A stretch of 43,595 nt of DNA from Paraburkholderia elongata (GCF_013177735.1 NZ_WOEZ01000078.1:1-43595); one strand, 5' to 3'; counted from the first letter of the stretch, positions 1-8,067 are shown. The notes: generated by a model not told the origin, from the sequence alone. Made by a program: numbers and translations.

Positions 1-78
1 CGCCGCCTCGAAAAGGCGCGCATCACGCTCGAAGCAGCGCTCGATGCCGCTAGCGCAGGCATGACGAGCAAACCGTAA
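1..78 (+). CDS. C-terminal end of an unidentified protein (partial)
   Basis: An open frame enters from the left edge and stops at a TAA at 76-78. Only 25 residues are visible, starting RRLEKARITLEAALDAA, which reads as an amphipathic helix rich in Ala, Leu, Glu and Arg. This is too little to assign a family. The next gene starts 14 bases downstream on the same strand, so the two are probably co-transcribed. That the frame is coding is inferred from its composition and the tight spacing. Confidence 0.45.
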   Translation, partial: RRLEKARITLEAALDAASAGMTSKP

Positions 79-92
79 CTGGAGCGCCCAGC

Positions 93-566
93 ATGAAATT
101 CAACGACACAGCCCCCGTGCTGGCGCCGGCAGGCGGTCCGCCGCTCTGGCTGGCGAGGCTCGCCGAAAGCGCGACGCTCGAAGCCACCGTCCTGAAGCGT
201 CCGATCGAGGGACGAGCCGATATTCTCTCCGTGATCAAACACGCGGTCTCGCTCTACGAATTCCAGCATCACAGCTACAAGGGCGAGATCGGCAACGGTT
301 TGTACATGGAATCCTATCGGTCGCAGATCCAGGGCGTGCCGATCGAAACGGTGGTTGTCGCGCATCTGAACGAACAGGGCGAGACGGATTCCGTGGTCAT
401 CAATCATCGCCCGCTCAACGCAGCGCTGCTGTTTTCGAAACGGATGTGGGAGCGCGTCGATGAGCGCTTCCGCGATTGCTATCTGACGGGACCAGAAGCC
501 GCAGCGCTGAATACGGCATCTGGTGTGGCCTCGCGCCAGCCTCCTTGTATTGAAGCGTTGCCGTAA
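93..566 (+). CDS. NTF2-like / SnoaL-like family protein
   Basis: 157 residues. The central part (HHSYKGEIGNGLYMESYR, then a beta-strand block around VPIETVVVAHLNEQGE) has the cone-shaped alpha+beta pattern and length of nuclear-transport-factor-2-like small proteins. Bacterial members are often unassigned ligand-binding proteins or isomerase-like enzymes near SDR and monooxygenase genes. No signal peptide or membrane segment is seen, so it is probably cytoplasmic. It follows the upstream frame by 14 bases and precedes a truncated methyltransferase gene by 37 bases. A substrate cannot be inferred. The last 20 or so residues, rich in Ser, Pro and Cys, look unstructured. Confidence 0.6.
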   Translation: MKFNDTAPVLAPAGGPPLWLARLAESATLEATVLKRPIEGRADILSVIKHAVSLYEFQHHSYKGEIGNGLYMESYRSQIQGVPIETVVVAHLNEQGETDSVVINHRPLNAALLFSKRMWERVDERFRDCYLTGPEAAALNTASGVASRQPPCIEALP

Positions 567-603
567 CGAACGATCTATCGATCGAAGCAGTGAGGATTTT
601 GCA

Positions 604-825
604 ATGACTGATGCACTTGATGGCGTACGCGAACACTATCGCGCGACCGGCCTGACCGGGCAGCAGAAGATCGCACTCACGGTCCCTGGGCCGGAGGATC
701 GGCCGCTCACACCACGGCAACCGGGCGTCCTCGGCCACTTTCACACGCGTGGGCTTGCTGCCACCGCCGATTTTGTCCAACTGGCCGGAATCTCCGCCGA
801 CATGTCGGTGCTGGACGTTCGATGA
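604..825 (+). pseudogene. Truncated class I SAM-dependent methyltransferase (N-terminal remnant)
   Basis: From the ATG at 604, behind a purine-rich GTGAGGA, the frame encodes 73 residues. They resemble the N-terminal helical region of class I SAM methyltransferases, with GHFHTRGLAATADFVQLAGI leading into MSVLDVR and a stop. In intact enzymes that last stretch is the start of motif I (VLDVGxGxGG), the SAM-binding loop. Here it ends exactly at that motif, so the cofactor site and the rest of the fold are absent and the product cannot be active. The TGA overlaps the ATG of the next gene in an ATGA. The family call rests on the pre-motif-I pattern and is inference. Confidence 0.6.
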
Positions 826-1223
826 AACGCTTTCTTCTTAATTTGACAACAGCCTCTGTGCTGGTCGCTTCTGCTGGAGTTTCCATGGCGCAAACCACCC
901 CGATGCCAACCACGCCAACCACGAAGATATTGGCGATTGGCACCTTTCCACCGGGCACGGACATGCAACTTGTCCAACGCATTCTTCCGACCGAAGTTCG
1001 CGAGACGGCGCAACTCTACCTCGAGGGCAAGATTGACCAGTGGTATTCACTGCAAGACCGGGCTGGGGTGGCGTTCATCCTGAACGTTACCGACGTAAGT
1101 CAAGCGCATGAAATGCTTGAGGCACTTCCTTTGGGGAAAGCGCACTTAATGACATTCTCGCTGCTCCCAATCGGCCCACTGAAGCCGTTGAGTAAGCTTT
1201 TGAATCCGCCGTCTCCCCAGTAG
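822..1223 (+). CDS. Secreted muconolactone-isomerase-like small protein
   Basis: 133 residues with a clear Sec signal peptide: MKRFLLNL, a hydrophobic core, then SMAQ as probable cleavage site near residue 24. The mature part resembles muconolactone delta-isomerase/YCII-like ferredoxin-fold proteins: an ILAIGTFPPG strand, an RETAQLYLEGKIDQWYSL segment, FILNV, and HEMLEALPLGKAHLMTFSLL near the end. Enzymes of catechol catabolism are cytoplasmic, so an exported member probably has another role, perhaps binding a small ligand in the periplasm. Its ATG overlaps the stop of the broken methyltransferase, which may drive its translation. Export is read from the sequence; the function is not known. 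Confidence 0.6.
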   Translation: MKRFLLNLTTASVLVASAGVSMAQTTPMPTTPTTKILAIGTFPPGTDMQLVQRILPTEVRETAQLYLEGKIDQWYSLQDRAGVAFILNVTDVSQAHEMLEALPLGKAHLMTFSLLPIGPLKPLSKLLNPPSPQ

Positions 1224-1311
1224 AAAGCGCTAGAGCGTATTGGGCTGCTGCGCCGCCGGTTTTCCTGGAGAGGCAGGCAACGCGGGCGGACTATCGCGCC
1301 GTTGTGGTTTA

Positions 1312-1327
1312 GTAACCTGGAAGTTAC
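1312..1327. promoter_or_regulatory. Operator-like inverted repeat upstream of the GST gene
   Basis: GTAAC, six bases, then GTTAC forms a perfect inverted repeat. The same bases can be read as two near-direct copies, AGTAACCTGGA and AGTTACCGGA. It lies in the 224-base gap before the glutathione transferase, about 120 bases from its start. Such sites often bind dimeric repressors, but no regulator gene is adjacent, so the role is a guess. Confidence 0.3.
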
Positions 1328-1447
1328 CGGATTATATCGGCGCGGACTGCTCATGGCGTCCTATGGCCCGTCACCATCTGCTGCGCGTGACGATTAAGGT
1401 GGGATCGATCGTAGCGCAATTGTTTTAACGCCTTGTCAGGATCAAAC

Positions 1448-2059
1448 ATGAAGCTTTATTACTCGCCGGGCGCATGCTCGCTTGCGTCACATATCGTCGC
1501 ACGCGAAGCCGGTATCGCAATTGAACTCGAAAAAGTGGACATTTCGTCGAAGCGCACCCAAGGCGAAATCGACTTTCTCACAATCAATCCAAAGGGAAAC
1601 GTGCCAGTGCTCGAACTGGAGGACGGGAGTTTTCTTACGGAAGGTCCTGCAATCATGCAGTTCCTCGCGGACTTGAAGCCAGAACGCAATCTCGTTCCTC
1701 GCAATGGGACGATGGCGCGGTACCGTCTGCAGGAATGGCTTGGTTTCATTAATTCTGATGTGCACACGAGTTACTCCCCGCTCTTCAATCCCGCGACGCC
1801 CGAACTGATCCGCAGCACAAAGCAAGAAGTACTCTTCAAATATTACGCATTACTGGAGCGAACCCTGACGCCCCAGCAATGGCTGATGGGAGAGCATTTC
1901 TCGGTAGCCGACGCCTATCTTTTCACGATAACAAATTGGGCAAGGCACGTTGGCCTGGATTTAACGCGGCTACCCGCTATCACTGCGTTTCAGCAAGGCG
2001 TGGCTGGTCGCCCGCAAGTCCGGGAAGCACTTTTGGCGGAAGGTTTACTGCGGGACTGA
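1448..2059 (+). CDS. Glutathione S-transferase, beta class
   Basis: 203 residues from the ATG at 1448; an in-frame TTG at 1433 is less likely because MKLYYSPGACSLASHIV is the standard N-terminus of E. coli GstA-type enzymes. Cys10 in SPGACSL is the hallmark catalytic residue of beta-class GSTs. The thioredoxin-like domain (about 1-80) contains NPKGNVPVLEL, with the cis-Pro, and the glutathione-binding DGSFLTEGPAI. The helical C-terminal domain (about 88-203) includes FSVADAYLF, the conserved N-capping motif. It should conjugate or reduce electrophiles with glutathione in the cytoplasm. It stands alone, with gaps of 224 bases upstream and 157 downstream. Confidence 0.92.
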   Translation: MKLYYSPGACSLASHIVAREAGIAIELEKVDISSKRTQGEIDFLTINPKGNVPVLELEDGSFLTEGPAIMQFLADLKPERNLVPRNGTMARYRLQEWLGFINSDVHTSYSPLFNPATPELIRSTKQEVLFKYYALLERTLTPQQWLMGEHFSVADAYLFTITNWARHVGLDLTRLPAITAFQQGVAGRPQVREALLAEGLLRD

Positions 2060-2072
2060 TCAGGTAAGGGCT

Positions 2073-2098
2073 CTTGCGGCGACTGTTCGCCACGCAAG
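2073..2098 (+). terminator. Stem-loop after the GST gene, possible terminator
   Basis: CTTGCG pairs with CGCAAG, and inside it GCGA pairs with TCGC around a four-base loop, with two unpaired bases on the 3' arm. It begins 13 bases after the GST stop, where a terminator is expected. No T-run follows, so intrinsic termination is uncertain. Confidence 0.4.
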
Positions 2099-2216
2099 GT
2101 GCTAGGTACCGAAATCAATTCGGAGTTCAAGGGTAGTCGGCGTTAGGTAGCAAGCAGCAACGACAAACTTCTGAGCTTGGAATCTACTGGGAAACAGCAG
2201 CACTAAGGAGGCGGAT

Positions 2217-3185
2217 ATGATTGAGCCGATCGACAGCCTGGAGATTACGTTCATAGTCGATAACGTGACCGATAACCTTTCATCCAATCCAAAGTATGTC
2301 GAAACGGAGGTTGCCGGGGCCTGGCGGCGCGGGATGACATGGCTTGGCGGAAAATGTCTTTGTTGCGCCGCTCATGGCTTGTCTTGCCTGATTACAGCCC
2401 GGATTGGCGACACGTCGCACTCACTTCTGTTTGATACGGGGCCTGATGAGTGGGTATTCGAACGTAACATCGTCAGGCTCGGCCTCGACCTCGGCAAGGT
2501 CGGCGCGATGGTGCTTTCACATGGACATTGGGATCATGCAGCAGCGATGCCACGGGCACTGCAGATGATAACTTTGGCAAACGGTGGAAAGCCTGTCCCA
2601 ACCTATATGCATCCAGAAATGTTCGCATCGCGAGCGGTCAAGAATCCGCAGGGCCGCATGATGCCGATGGAGGATATTCCAAGCCAGCAGGTGCTTGCCG
2701 GTAACTGTGCAGAACTAATTATTACGAGAGTTGAACAGTCGGTTCTGTCGAAATCATTCTACGTTAGCGGTGAAATCCCGCGCGTGACAAGCTTCGAGCG
2801 AGGTATGCCTGGCCAGCACAGGCTTGGGCCTGACGGCGAATGGGAGTTGGACGAACTCCTCGTGGATGAACGATTTGTTGCCGTGCATATCGCTAACAAG
2901 GGTTTGTTTGTTTTTACAGCCTGTTCGCACGCAGGTCTCATCAACGTATTAACTCATGCAGGCAATCGCTTCCCTGACGTCCCGATCTACGGGGTACTAG
3001 GCGGCTTCCATTTGTCAGGTGCAACAGAAAGCATCATTCCAGACACTGTCGAAGCGCTAGAACAGTTCAATCTTAGTCTGATCGCCGCCGCGCATTGCAC
3101 CGGTTGGCGGGCAATGGGCGCACTGGCAACGCGGTTCAAGGATCGAGTCGTATCATCGGCGGTAGGGAAGCATTTCTTTCTTTGA
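2217..3185 (+). CDS. MBL-fold metallohydrolase (COG1237-type)
   Basis: 322 residues behind a near-perfect Shine-Dalgarno (TAAGGAGG at 2204-2211), so the start is well supported. The metallo-beta-lactamase motif SHGHWDHAAA carries the HxHxDH metal ligands. FTACSHAGLINVL, GVLGGFHLSG and a late AAHCTGW supply further metal-site residues in the arrangement of COG1237, the group annotated as dihydropterin-ribofuranosyl-aminobenzene phosphate synthase-like hydrolases. The family binds Zn or Fe and acts on phosphoesters, thioesters or lactones. The long insert between about residues 125 and 200 is normal for this group. No signal peptide is seen. Directly downstream, in the same frame, lies the tail of a broken alpha/beta hydrolase. 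The physiological substrate is unknown. Confidence 0.8.
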   Translation: MIEPIDSLEITFIVDNVTDNLSSNPKYVETEVAGAWRRGMTWLGGKCLCCAAHGLSCLITARIGDTSHSLLFDTGPDEWVFERNIVRLGLDLGKVGAMVLSHGHWDHAAAMPRALQMITLANGGKPVPTYMHPEMFASRAVKNPQGRMMPMEDIPSQQVLAGNCAELIITRVEQSVLSKSFYVSGEIPRVTSFERGMPGQHRLGPDGEWELDELLVDERFVAVHIANKGLFVFTACSHAGLINVLTHAGNRFPDVPIYGVLGGFHLSGATESIIPDTVEALEQFNLSLIAAAHCTGWRAMGALATRFKDRVVSSAVGKHFFL

Positions 3186-3224
3186 CTAGGGAGTGAAATT
3201 GGTCACTGCGCTCCTGAATGGTCT

Positions 3225-3383
3225 GCGCCGTCGAAGAAAGTCGTTGGGCAAAAGGCGGCGAATCTGACTGCTGTGGACGTGGAGAACAGTGGCCATTTCA
3301 TCCAGGAAGAGCAGCCCGAACTTGTGGCCAGAACGATGATTGATTTCTTGCAAGGCGATTATCAGCGAGCACTGAAAAGCTGA
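3225..3383 (+). pseudogene. Alpha/beta-hydrolase C-terminal remnant
   Basis: Forty-odd bases after the metallohydrolase stop, in the same frame, the translation becomes protein-like: SKKVVGQKAANLTAVDVENS, then GHFIQEEQPELVARTMIDFL, ending at TGA 3381-3383. GHFIQEEQPE is the catalytic-histidine region of epoxide hydrolase and haloalkane dehalogenase-type alpha/beta hydrolases, followed by their usual final helix. No start codon, oxyanion motif or nucleophile elbow precedes it, so only the last 50 or so residues of a former gene remain. The left boundary is approximate. The fragment is too short to be annotated as a gene by length alone, but the motif match is strong. Confidence 0.7.
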
Positions 3384-3467
3384 TCTGAGCAGCCACACCG
3401 TCGGGACTCGTTTCATCTTTGTGTGCATATGCATAAATGCACTCTACTCCTCGAAAAGGTAAAGGAT

Positions 3468-4403
3468 ATGAATATTCAAGCTTCACACGACCGTCCGATT
3501 CTCGTCACCGGAGCGGCCGGCGCTATCGGTGGCATCGGTCGCAACGTTACCGAAATGCTCCTCGCCAAGGGGCATAAAGTGCGCGCCCTGGTTCGTCGTG
3601 AAGACGAACGCGCTGAAGATCTGCGTCGGCTTGGCGCCGAGGTCATGCTCGGCGACCTGACCGATCTCGCCTCGATGCATCGTGCGATCGAAGGGTGCTC
3701 GCGCGTTTACTTCGGCATGTCGATCTCGGCGAACTATCTGGAAGCCACGGTCAACGTCGCTGCGGTGGCGCGCCACCATGGCGTCGAAGCCTTCGTGAAC
3801 ATGTCGCAGATGACGGTCACGGAAATGAGCATCACGCAGACCACCAACAGCCCTCAGCACAAGCTGCATTGGCTTGCCGAGCAGGTATTGGCATGGTCGG
3901 GGCTGCCGGTCGTCACGATGCGGCCCACGGTCTTTCTCGAAGGCTTCTTTCTGCGTCTCGCCGATGCAGGCGTGCGTGATCGCGATGAACTGGTGTTGCC
4001 GCTAGGCAGCAGCCGCACATCGCCGATCTCGGCCGTCGATGTTGCGCGTGCGGTATCCGTCATCCTCGACGATCCGGCGCCGCACATCGGCCATGTCTAT
4101 AACCTGACGGGCTCCGAGTCGGCTGATCTCGAACACTACGCGCGTGCCTTTTCCGACGCGCTCGGCCGGACGATCCGTTACCGCGATGTGCCGCTTTCTG
4201 CGTGGACCAACACGCTCCGGGAAGCGGGCGTGCCCGCGCATCTCGTCGATCACCTCGCCGTGATGGCCGAACTTCACACGCAGGGGAGATACGACCGCAT
4301 GACCGACGATCTATTCAACCTCACTGGCAAGGCACCGACGAGCATGCACGAATTCGTGAAGCTCCATGCCGCTGAATTCACTCGTGGTGAAACCACCGCT
4401 TAA
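3468..4403 (+). CDS. NmrA-like NAD(P)-binding reductase (atypical SDR)
   Basis: 311 residues from the ATG at 3468, preceded by TAAAGGA; an upstream in-frame ATG at 3423 would add a non-homologous stretch. PILVTGAAGAIGGIGRNV is the Rossmann glycine motif of the NmrA/atypical SDR group, and VRALVRR follows the second strand as in NADP-preferring members. VYFGMSISANY, FVNMSQM, VVTMRPTVFLEGFF and the ISAVDVARAV segment keep the family order. There is no classical YxxxK, as in NmrA-like redox sensors and quinone reductases. A cytoplasmic reductase or redox sensor is likely; its substrate is not evident. It starts 84 bases after the hydrolase remnant. Confidence 0.75.
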   Translation: MNIQASHDRPILVTGAAGAIGGIGRNVTEMLLAKGHKVRALVRREDERAEDLRRLGAEVMLGDLTDLASMHRAIEGCSRVYFGMSISANYLEATVNVAAVARHHGVEAFVNMSQMTVTEMSITQTTNSPQHKLHWLAEQVLAWSGLPVVTMRPTVFLEGFFLRLADAGVRDRDELVLPLGSSRTSPISAVDVARAVSVILDDPAPHIGHVYNLTGSESADLEHYARAFSDALGRTIRYRDVPLSAWTNTLREAGVPAHLVDHLAVMAELHTQGRYDRMTDDLFNLTGKAPTSMHEFVKLHAAEFTRGETTA

Positions 4404-4866
4404 CGCCTTCATATTCTTGCAGACGCAGTTCTATCGCAATCGCAATCCATAGCGCGTGAGATCAAGCTCCTAAGTATCGAGAACCTGGCATCATCGCCAA
4501 TCGGAAAACTTATGTCGGACAACATTCTTCCCCAATCACCGTCTCGCCGTCGCTTTGTTAGCGTGGCTGCGGCATTTGCCCAAGCCGCTAGACTTGAGCA
4601 CCCGAGTATGGGTGCGCTCTTTCTTGGGTACACAAACTGACGCTTGAGTGCCCGCACGACCCGTCAGGTGCCGGTAGCGGCATCGACTTTTTCTGGATCC
4701 AGACATGACTGGAAACGCCTTCTTCTCGACAAACCTGCTGCTCGGCCCGGACCTTCTCGCCGACATCGATCAGCCGGGCTACTACGCTCATCCCTGAGGT
4801 TCGACGAAAGCGCTCAAAATCTCGGCTGGTAACATGACGCTCACCCTGTTTGCGTGAGAGAACCCC
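4404..4866. other. 463-base gap without an intact gene
   Basis: No convincing full gene on either strand. It holds a 42-codon frame with a twin-arginine motif at 4512-4640 (listed separately) and a 30-codon frame at 4705-4797 (MTGNAFFSTNLLLGPDLL, ending in GYYAHP) that reads like protein but matches nothing I recognise. A minus-strand frame overlapping the SDR start is probably a shadow. The stretch sits between two damaged gene areas and probably contains decayed coding sequence. Confidence 0.4.
4512..4640 (+). pseudogene. Possible remnant of a Tat-exported protein (signal region only)
   Basis: A 42-codon frame starting MSDNILPQSPSRRRFVSVAA carries an S-R-R-R-F-V twin-arginine motif and a short hydrophobic stretch (VSVAAAFA), then becomes nondescript and stops. 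This resembles the signal peptide of a Tat substrate cut off shortly after the h-region. No strong Shine-Dalgarno is seen. A chance frame cannot be excluded, but the motif and the decayed neighbourhood favour a remnant. Confidence 0.35.
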
Positions 4867-5381
4867 ATGAAACTGAAAGACCGCGTTGCCCTGATTACGG
4901 GTGCCCAGCGGGGCATCGGACATGCAATAGCGACAAGGTTCGTGGCCGAAAGAGCAAAGGTGGTGCTTGCTGACGTAACGGACGCGACCGCCGAAGCCGA
5001 CACTCTTTGCGCCTCAGGCGGCGAAGCCTGTTACGTTCGTGCGGACGTGTCGCTGGAATCCGACGTGAGTGAAATGGTTCGACTCGCTGAAGCCCGATTC
5101 GGCAACGTGGACATTCTGGTCAATAACGCGGGCATCGAATTCGCGAAAACCGTTCTCGACACGACCGTTGCGGAATGGGACCGACTGATGGCGGTTAACC
5201 TGAAAGGGGTTTTCTTATGTTCGAGAGCCATCATCCCGGCGATGCAAAAGCGTGGTCAGGAGGATGCCCCGCTGCGCGGCATCTGGAAGAGTGGGAACCG
5301 AATCGACAAGGATCTTGGCGGGCAGTGCTGCATGCCGGTCCTCATACTGTAGGGGGCGAATATACGACTGCTGAGGGGACC
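4867..5381 (+). pseudogene. Short-chain dehydrogenase with deleted middle (pseudogene)
   Basis: The first 125 or so residues are a good classical SDR: LITGAQRGIGHAIATRF (TGxxxGIG cofactor loop), ADVSLESDV, and ILVNNAGIEFAKTVLDTT with the NNAG motif. After PAMQKRGQ, near 5254, the SDR reading is lost and that frame stops at 5350-5352. The active-site Ser and YxxxK, expected about 20 residues later, are absent. In another frame from about 5272 the translation (EEWEPNRQ, AVLHAGPHTVGGEYTTAEGT) resembles the EPxxxAxAVL...GxxxxxDGG end of SDRs. I infer an internal deletion plus frameshift that removed the catalytic core and left both ends. The ligase gene follows directly. Confidence 0.72.
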
Positions 5382-7028
5382 ATGAACACGACAACGCCGC
5401 CGCTACTGGGACTGATGATGGATGTCCCGCTCACCGTGTCCTCGCTGATCGCACATGCCGCGCGGCACTTCGGCGATACGGAGATCGTGTCGCGACGGAT
5501 CGAAGGCGACATGCATCGCTACACTTATCGCAGCTGCGAAAAGCGCGCCAAGCAACTGGCGCAGGCGCTGATCGCGCTCGATGTGCAGCCGGGCGAACGG
5601 ATTGGCACGCTGGCATGGAACGGTTACCGGCATCTGGAAGCCTATTACGGCACGACGGGCTTTGGAGCCGTCTGCCATACCATCAACCCCCGGCTCTTCC
5701 CCGAGCAGATCGCATGGATCATCAACGACGCGGACGACAGCTACGTCATGTTCGATACGAACCTCGCGCGGCTGGTCGATGGCCTCGCGCAGTGCTGTCC
5801 AAGGGTACGTGGCTGGATTGCGTTCGCTGACGACTCGCATCTGCCGGCGATGCAATCATCGACGCCGCTGACCAGCTACGAGACGTTGCTAGAACCGCAC
5901 GACGGCGCGTTCGACTGGCCGCTCCTTGACGAGCGGCAGGCATCGTATCTTTGCTATACGTCCGGCACGACAGGCGACCCAAAGGGGGCACTGTATTCGC
6001 ATCGTTCGATCGTACTACATGCGTTCGGCGCGTCGTTGCCCAATGCGATCGGTCTGTCCTCGCGCGACTCGGTACTGCCTGTCGTGCCGATGTTTCATGT
6101 GAACGCCTGGGGCATCCCGCATGCCGCGCCGCTCACGGGCGCCAAGCTCGTCTTTCCGGGCAACCGTCTCGACGGAAAGTCCCTGTTCGAACTGATGGAG
6201 GCGGAGCGCGTTACCTGTTCCAACGGCGTGCCGACCGTCTGGCTTGGCCTGCTCGATTATATGAAGGAAGCGGGCGTGCGGTTTTCGTCATTGCAACGCG
6301 TGGGGATCGGCGGGTCCGCGTGCCCGCCGGCGATGCTGCGCACGTTCGAGGATGAATATGGTGTCGAGGCCATTCACGGATGGGGCATGACCGAGATGTC
6401 GCCGATCGGCACCCTCGCGAAGCTCAACTCGGAACAGTCGCAGCGGCCGCCGGAAGAGCAGCGCAGGCTGCGCGAAAAGCAGGGGCATGTGATCTACGGC
6501 GTCGACATGAAAATCGTCGGCGACGATGGGCGCGATCTGCCGTGGGACGGCGTCACGTTCGGCGAGTTGCACGTGCGCGGTCCGTGGGTCATCGAGCGGT
6601 ATTTCCAGAAGGATGACTCGCCGCTTGTCAACGGCTGGTTACCAACCGGCGATGTCGCCACGATCGACCAGGACGGATTCATGCGCATCACCGACCGCAG
6701 CAAGGATCTCATCAAGTCGGGGGGCGAGTGGATCAGTTCGATCGAGGTGGAGAACGTGGCGATCGCGCATCCTGCCGTCGCAGAGGCGGCCTGCATCGCC
6801 TGCGCGCACCGGAAGTGGTCCCAGCGACCGCTGCTCGTCGTCTCCAAACGCAAGAACGCGGAGGTGACGCGCGATGAATTGCTCGCGTTCTACGAGGGCA
6901 AGGTCGCGAAGTGGTGGATTCCGGATGACGTAGTCTTCGTCGACGAATTGCCGCATACGGCCACTGGCAAGCTCCACAAAGTCAAGCTGCGGGAGATGTT
7001 CCGCGAGCACGTGCTGCCGTCCGCGTGA
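5382..7028 (+). CDS. Fatty-acyl-CoA ligase (AMP-forming, AlkK-like)
   Basis: 548 residues from the ATG at 5382, behind GAGGGGACC; the open frame extends upstream to 5217 but that part is remnant sequence. It activates a carboxylic acid to its acyl-CoA through an acyl-adenylate. All ANL motifs are present: [16 protein letters not shown] (phosphate loop, A3), [11 protein letters not shown] (A5), [20 protein letters not shown] (A7/A8 with hinge), [13 protein letters not shown], and [15 protein letters not shown] with the catalytic A10 lysine. Length and the SGGEWISS motif match medium/long-chain ligases of the AlkK/FadD3-like type. There is no membrane segment. With the broken SDR upstream it may have belonged to a beta-oxidation-like cluster. 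It appears intact. Confidence 0.9.
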   Translation: MNTTTPPLLGLMMDVPLTVSSLIAHAARHFGDTEIVSRRIEGDMHRYTYRSCEKRAKQLAQALIALDVQPGERIGTLAWNGYRHLEAYYGTTGFGAVCHTINPRLFPEQIAWIINDADDSYVMFDTNLARLVDGLAQCCPRVRGWIAFADDSHLPAMQSSTPLTSYETLLEPHDGAFDWPLLDERQASYLCYTSGTTGDPKGALYSHRSIVLHAFGASLPNAIGLSSRDSVLPVVPMFHVNAWGIPHAAPLTGAKLVFPGNRLDGKSLFELMEAERVTCSNGVPTVWLGLLDYMKEAGVRFSSLQRVGIGGSACPPAMLRTFEDEYGVEAIHGWGMTEMSPIGTLAKLNSEQSQRPPEEQRRLREKQGHVIYGVDMKIVGDDGRDLPWDGVTFGELHVRGPWVIERYFQKDDSPLVNGWLPTGDVATIDQDGFMRITDRSKDLIKSGGEWISSIEVENVAIAHPAVAEAACIACAHRKWSQRPLLVVSKRKNAEVTRDELLAFYEGKVAKWWIPDDVVFVDELPHTATGKLHKVKLREMFREHVLPSA

Positions 7029-7092
7029 AAGCGTGGGCCGACTTCCGCAGATGACCGATTCTGTTTGCGATGGGGACACAGTGCTTGGGAGA

Positions 7093-7566
7093 CTACACAT
7101 GCGTTTCCATAGGGGCCGGTGATGACGAAGGAGCAAGCACCAAAGTGGAGACCTTGCCGTCGTTTTCGATTTCGACAAAACCGATCCTGCTGTACCAGTC
7201 GTACGCAGCTCTGTTGCATACGAAGACATTCAAGTACAGCGGTTTTTGTAAGTAACTGGACAACGACATCACCTTGGCAATCGCTGCACTGCCGATCGAC
7301 TTGTTTTGCAGCTCCGGCACGATGCAAAGCATCCTCAGCCATACGAGATCCGGTTCGACGTCCCAGTGCACAAACCCGCATCGGTTGCCTTTGCATGTAA
7401 CTATTTGGCAAGATCCTTGGCGAACGCTCTTTGCAAATCCCGCTTTTTGCGAGTCGTCGTCCCAGCCATACGCTGAGGTAACGAAACCTTTCATCGTTCG
7501 CCGATAGGTGTCAAATAGCCATTCCGAGTCTTCGGGTACGGCCTGCCGAAAATCTAGATTCATCAT
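7093..7566 (-). CDS. GNAT family N-acetyltransferase
   Basis: 157 residues from the tandem ATG at 7566/7563; the frame extends further upstream but overlaps the next gene and lacks family similarity there. The N-terminus FRQAVPEDSEWLFDTYRRTM is the usual beta1-alpha1 of GNAT proteins. LVWLRMLCIVPELQNKSIGS holds strand 4 and the acetyl-CoA pyrophosphate loop Q-x-x-x-I-G-S (family Q/RxxGxG/A). NRAAYDWYSRIGFVEIEND is the conserved C-terminal segment. It should transfer an acetyl group to an amine of unknown identity. It lies 74 bases downstream of the ABM gene on the same strand and probably shares its MarR-controlled promoter. The ribosome-binding site is weak. Confidence 0.78.
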   Translation of the reverse strand: MMNLDFRQAVPEDSEWLFDTYRRTMKGFVTSAYGWDDDSQKAGFAKSVRQGSCQIVTCKGNRCGFVHWDVEPDLVWLRMLCIVPELQNKSIGSAAIAKVMSLSSYLQKPLYLNVFVCNRAAYDWYSRIGFVEIENDGKVSTLVLAPSSSPAPMETHV

Positions 7567-7640
7567 AACCGCCGATCGCGAAAAGCAGGTCTTCACCAGA
7601 GTACCGGATACCCCGAGATGGCGCTCGACGGGAAACGCGC

Positions 7641-8009
7641 CTAACCGACACAAATACCCGGCACTGCAATCTTCTGGAACAGGTGCGGCGAAGCGATCGC
7701 CGACGAGGGATACGCGCTGAGCTTCGCCCTGAATTCCGGATGAGTGAACGCCGCTCGAAAGTGGGCGATGGACTCCCACACTGCATAGTTCAGGTACGTC
7801 GGACTTTCTCCGATTGCGCGGTGAAGTTGTGTCGAAATGAAGCCGGGCTGCTGCTTCATAAACGCCGCATCGTCCTGCCAGACCTGGAGAAAAGTCTGCT
7901 CGTCGGCCTTATCCAGTGTGAAGACATTGACAAGTACGACGGGGGCGGCGTCAGTGGCGAGTTGACGTTCGATCGGGAAGGAAGGGTCTAGTGGGCGCAA
8001 TTGCGGCAT
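7641..8009 (-). CDS. Antibiotic biosynthesis monooxygenase (ABM) domain protein
   Basis: 122 residues. The core from about residue 23 (VVLVNVFTLDKADEQTFLQVWQ, then FMKQQPGFISTQLHRAIG, and YLNYAVWESIAHFRAAF) is the single ferredoxin-like ABM domain, with PGF-x-S-x-L-H as its best landmark. ABM proteins work as dimers; members include quinol monooxygenases, haem-degrading enzymes and many of unknown role that answer to oxidative or antimicrobial stress. The gene diverges from a MarR regulator, with two palindromes in the 95 bases between them, so repression by that regulator is likely. The GNAT gene follows as probable second gene. Confidence 0.82.
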   Translation of the reverse strand: MPQLRPLDPSFPIERQLATDAAPVVLVNVFTLDKADEQTFLQVWQDDAAFMKQQPGFISTQLHRAIGESPTYLNYAVWESIAHFRAAFTHPEFRAKLSAYPSSAIASPHLFQKIAVPGICVG

Positions 8010-8035
8010 GGTGACTCCGTTAGTTTGGCTTCATA

Positions 8036-8050
8036 ATGTCAATCTGACAT
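8036..8050. promoter_or_regulatory. Palindromic operator-like site 1 (MarR-type)
   Basis: ATGTCA, three bases, TGACAT is a perfect inverted repeat 26 bases upstream of the ABM start on its coding strand. It shares the TGTCA half-site with the second palindrome 17 bases further on. Repeated half-sites between a MarR gene and its divergent neighbour are the usual layout for autoregulation. Confidence 0.62.
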
Positions 8051-8067
8051 GGCTGATGTATAGTACA

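Noticed and set aside
4588..4923. 111-codon minus-strand frame across the gap before the SDR
   Set aside because: It overlaps the real SDR start, has no motif and no clear ribosome-binding site; kept only as a note in the gap description.
5217..5381. N-terminal extension of the acyl-CoA ligase to 5217
   Set aside because: The 55 extra residues resemble the remnant of an SDR end, not a ligase; the ATG at 5382 has a good ribosome-binding site and the standard ligase N-terminus.
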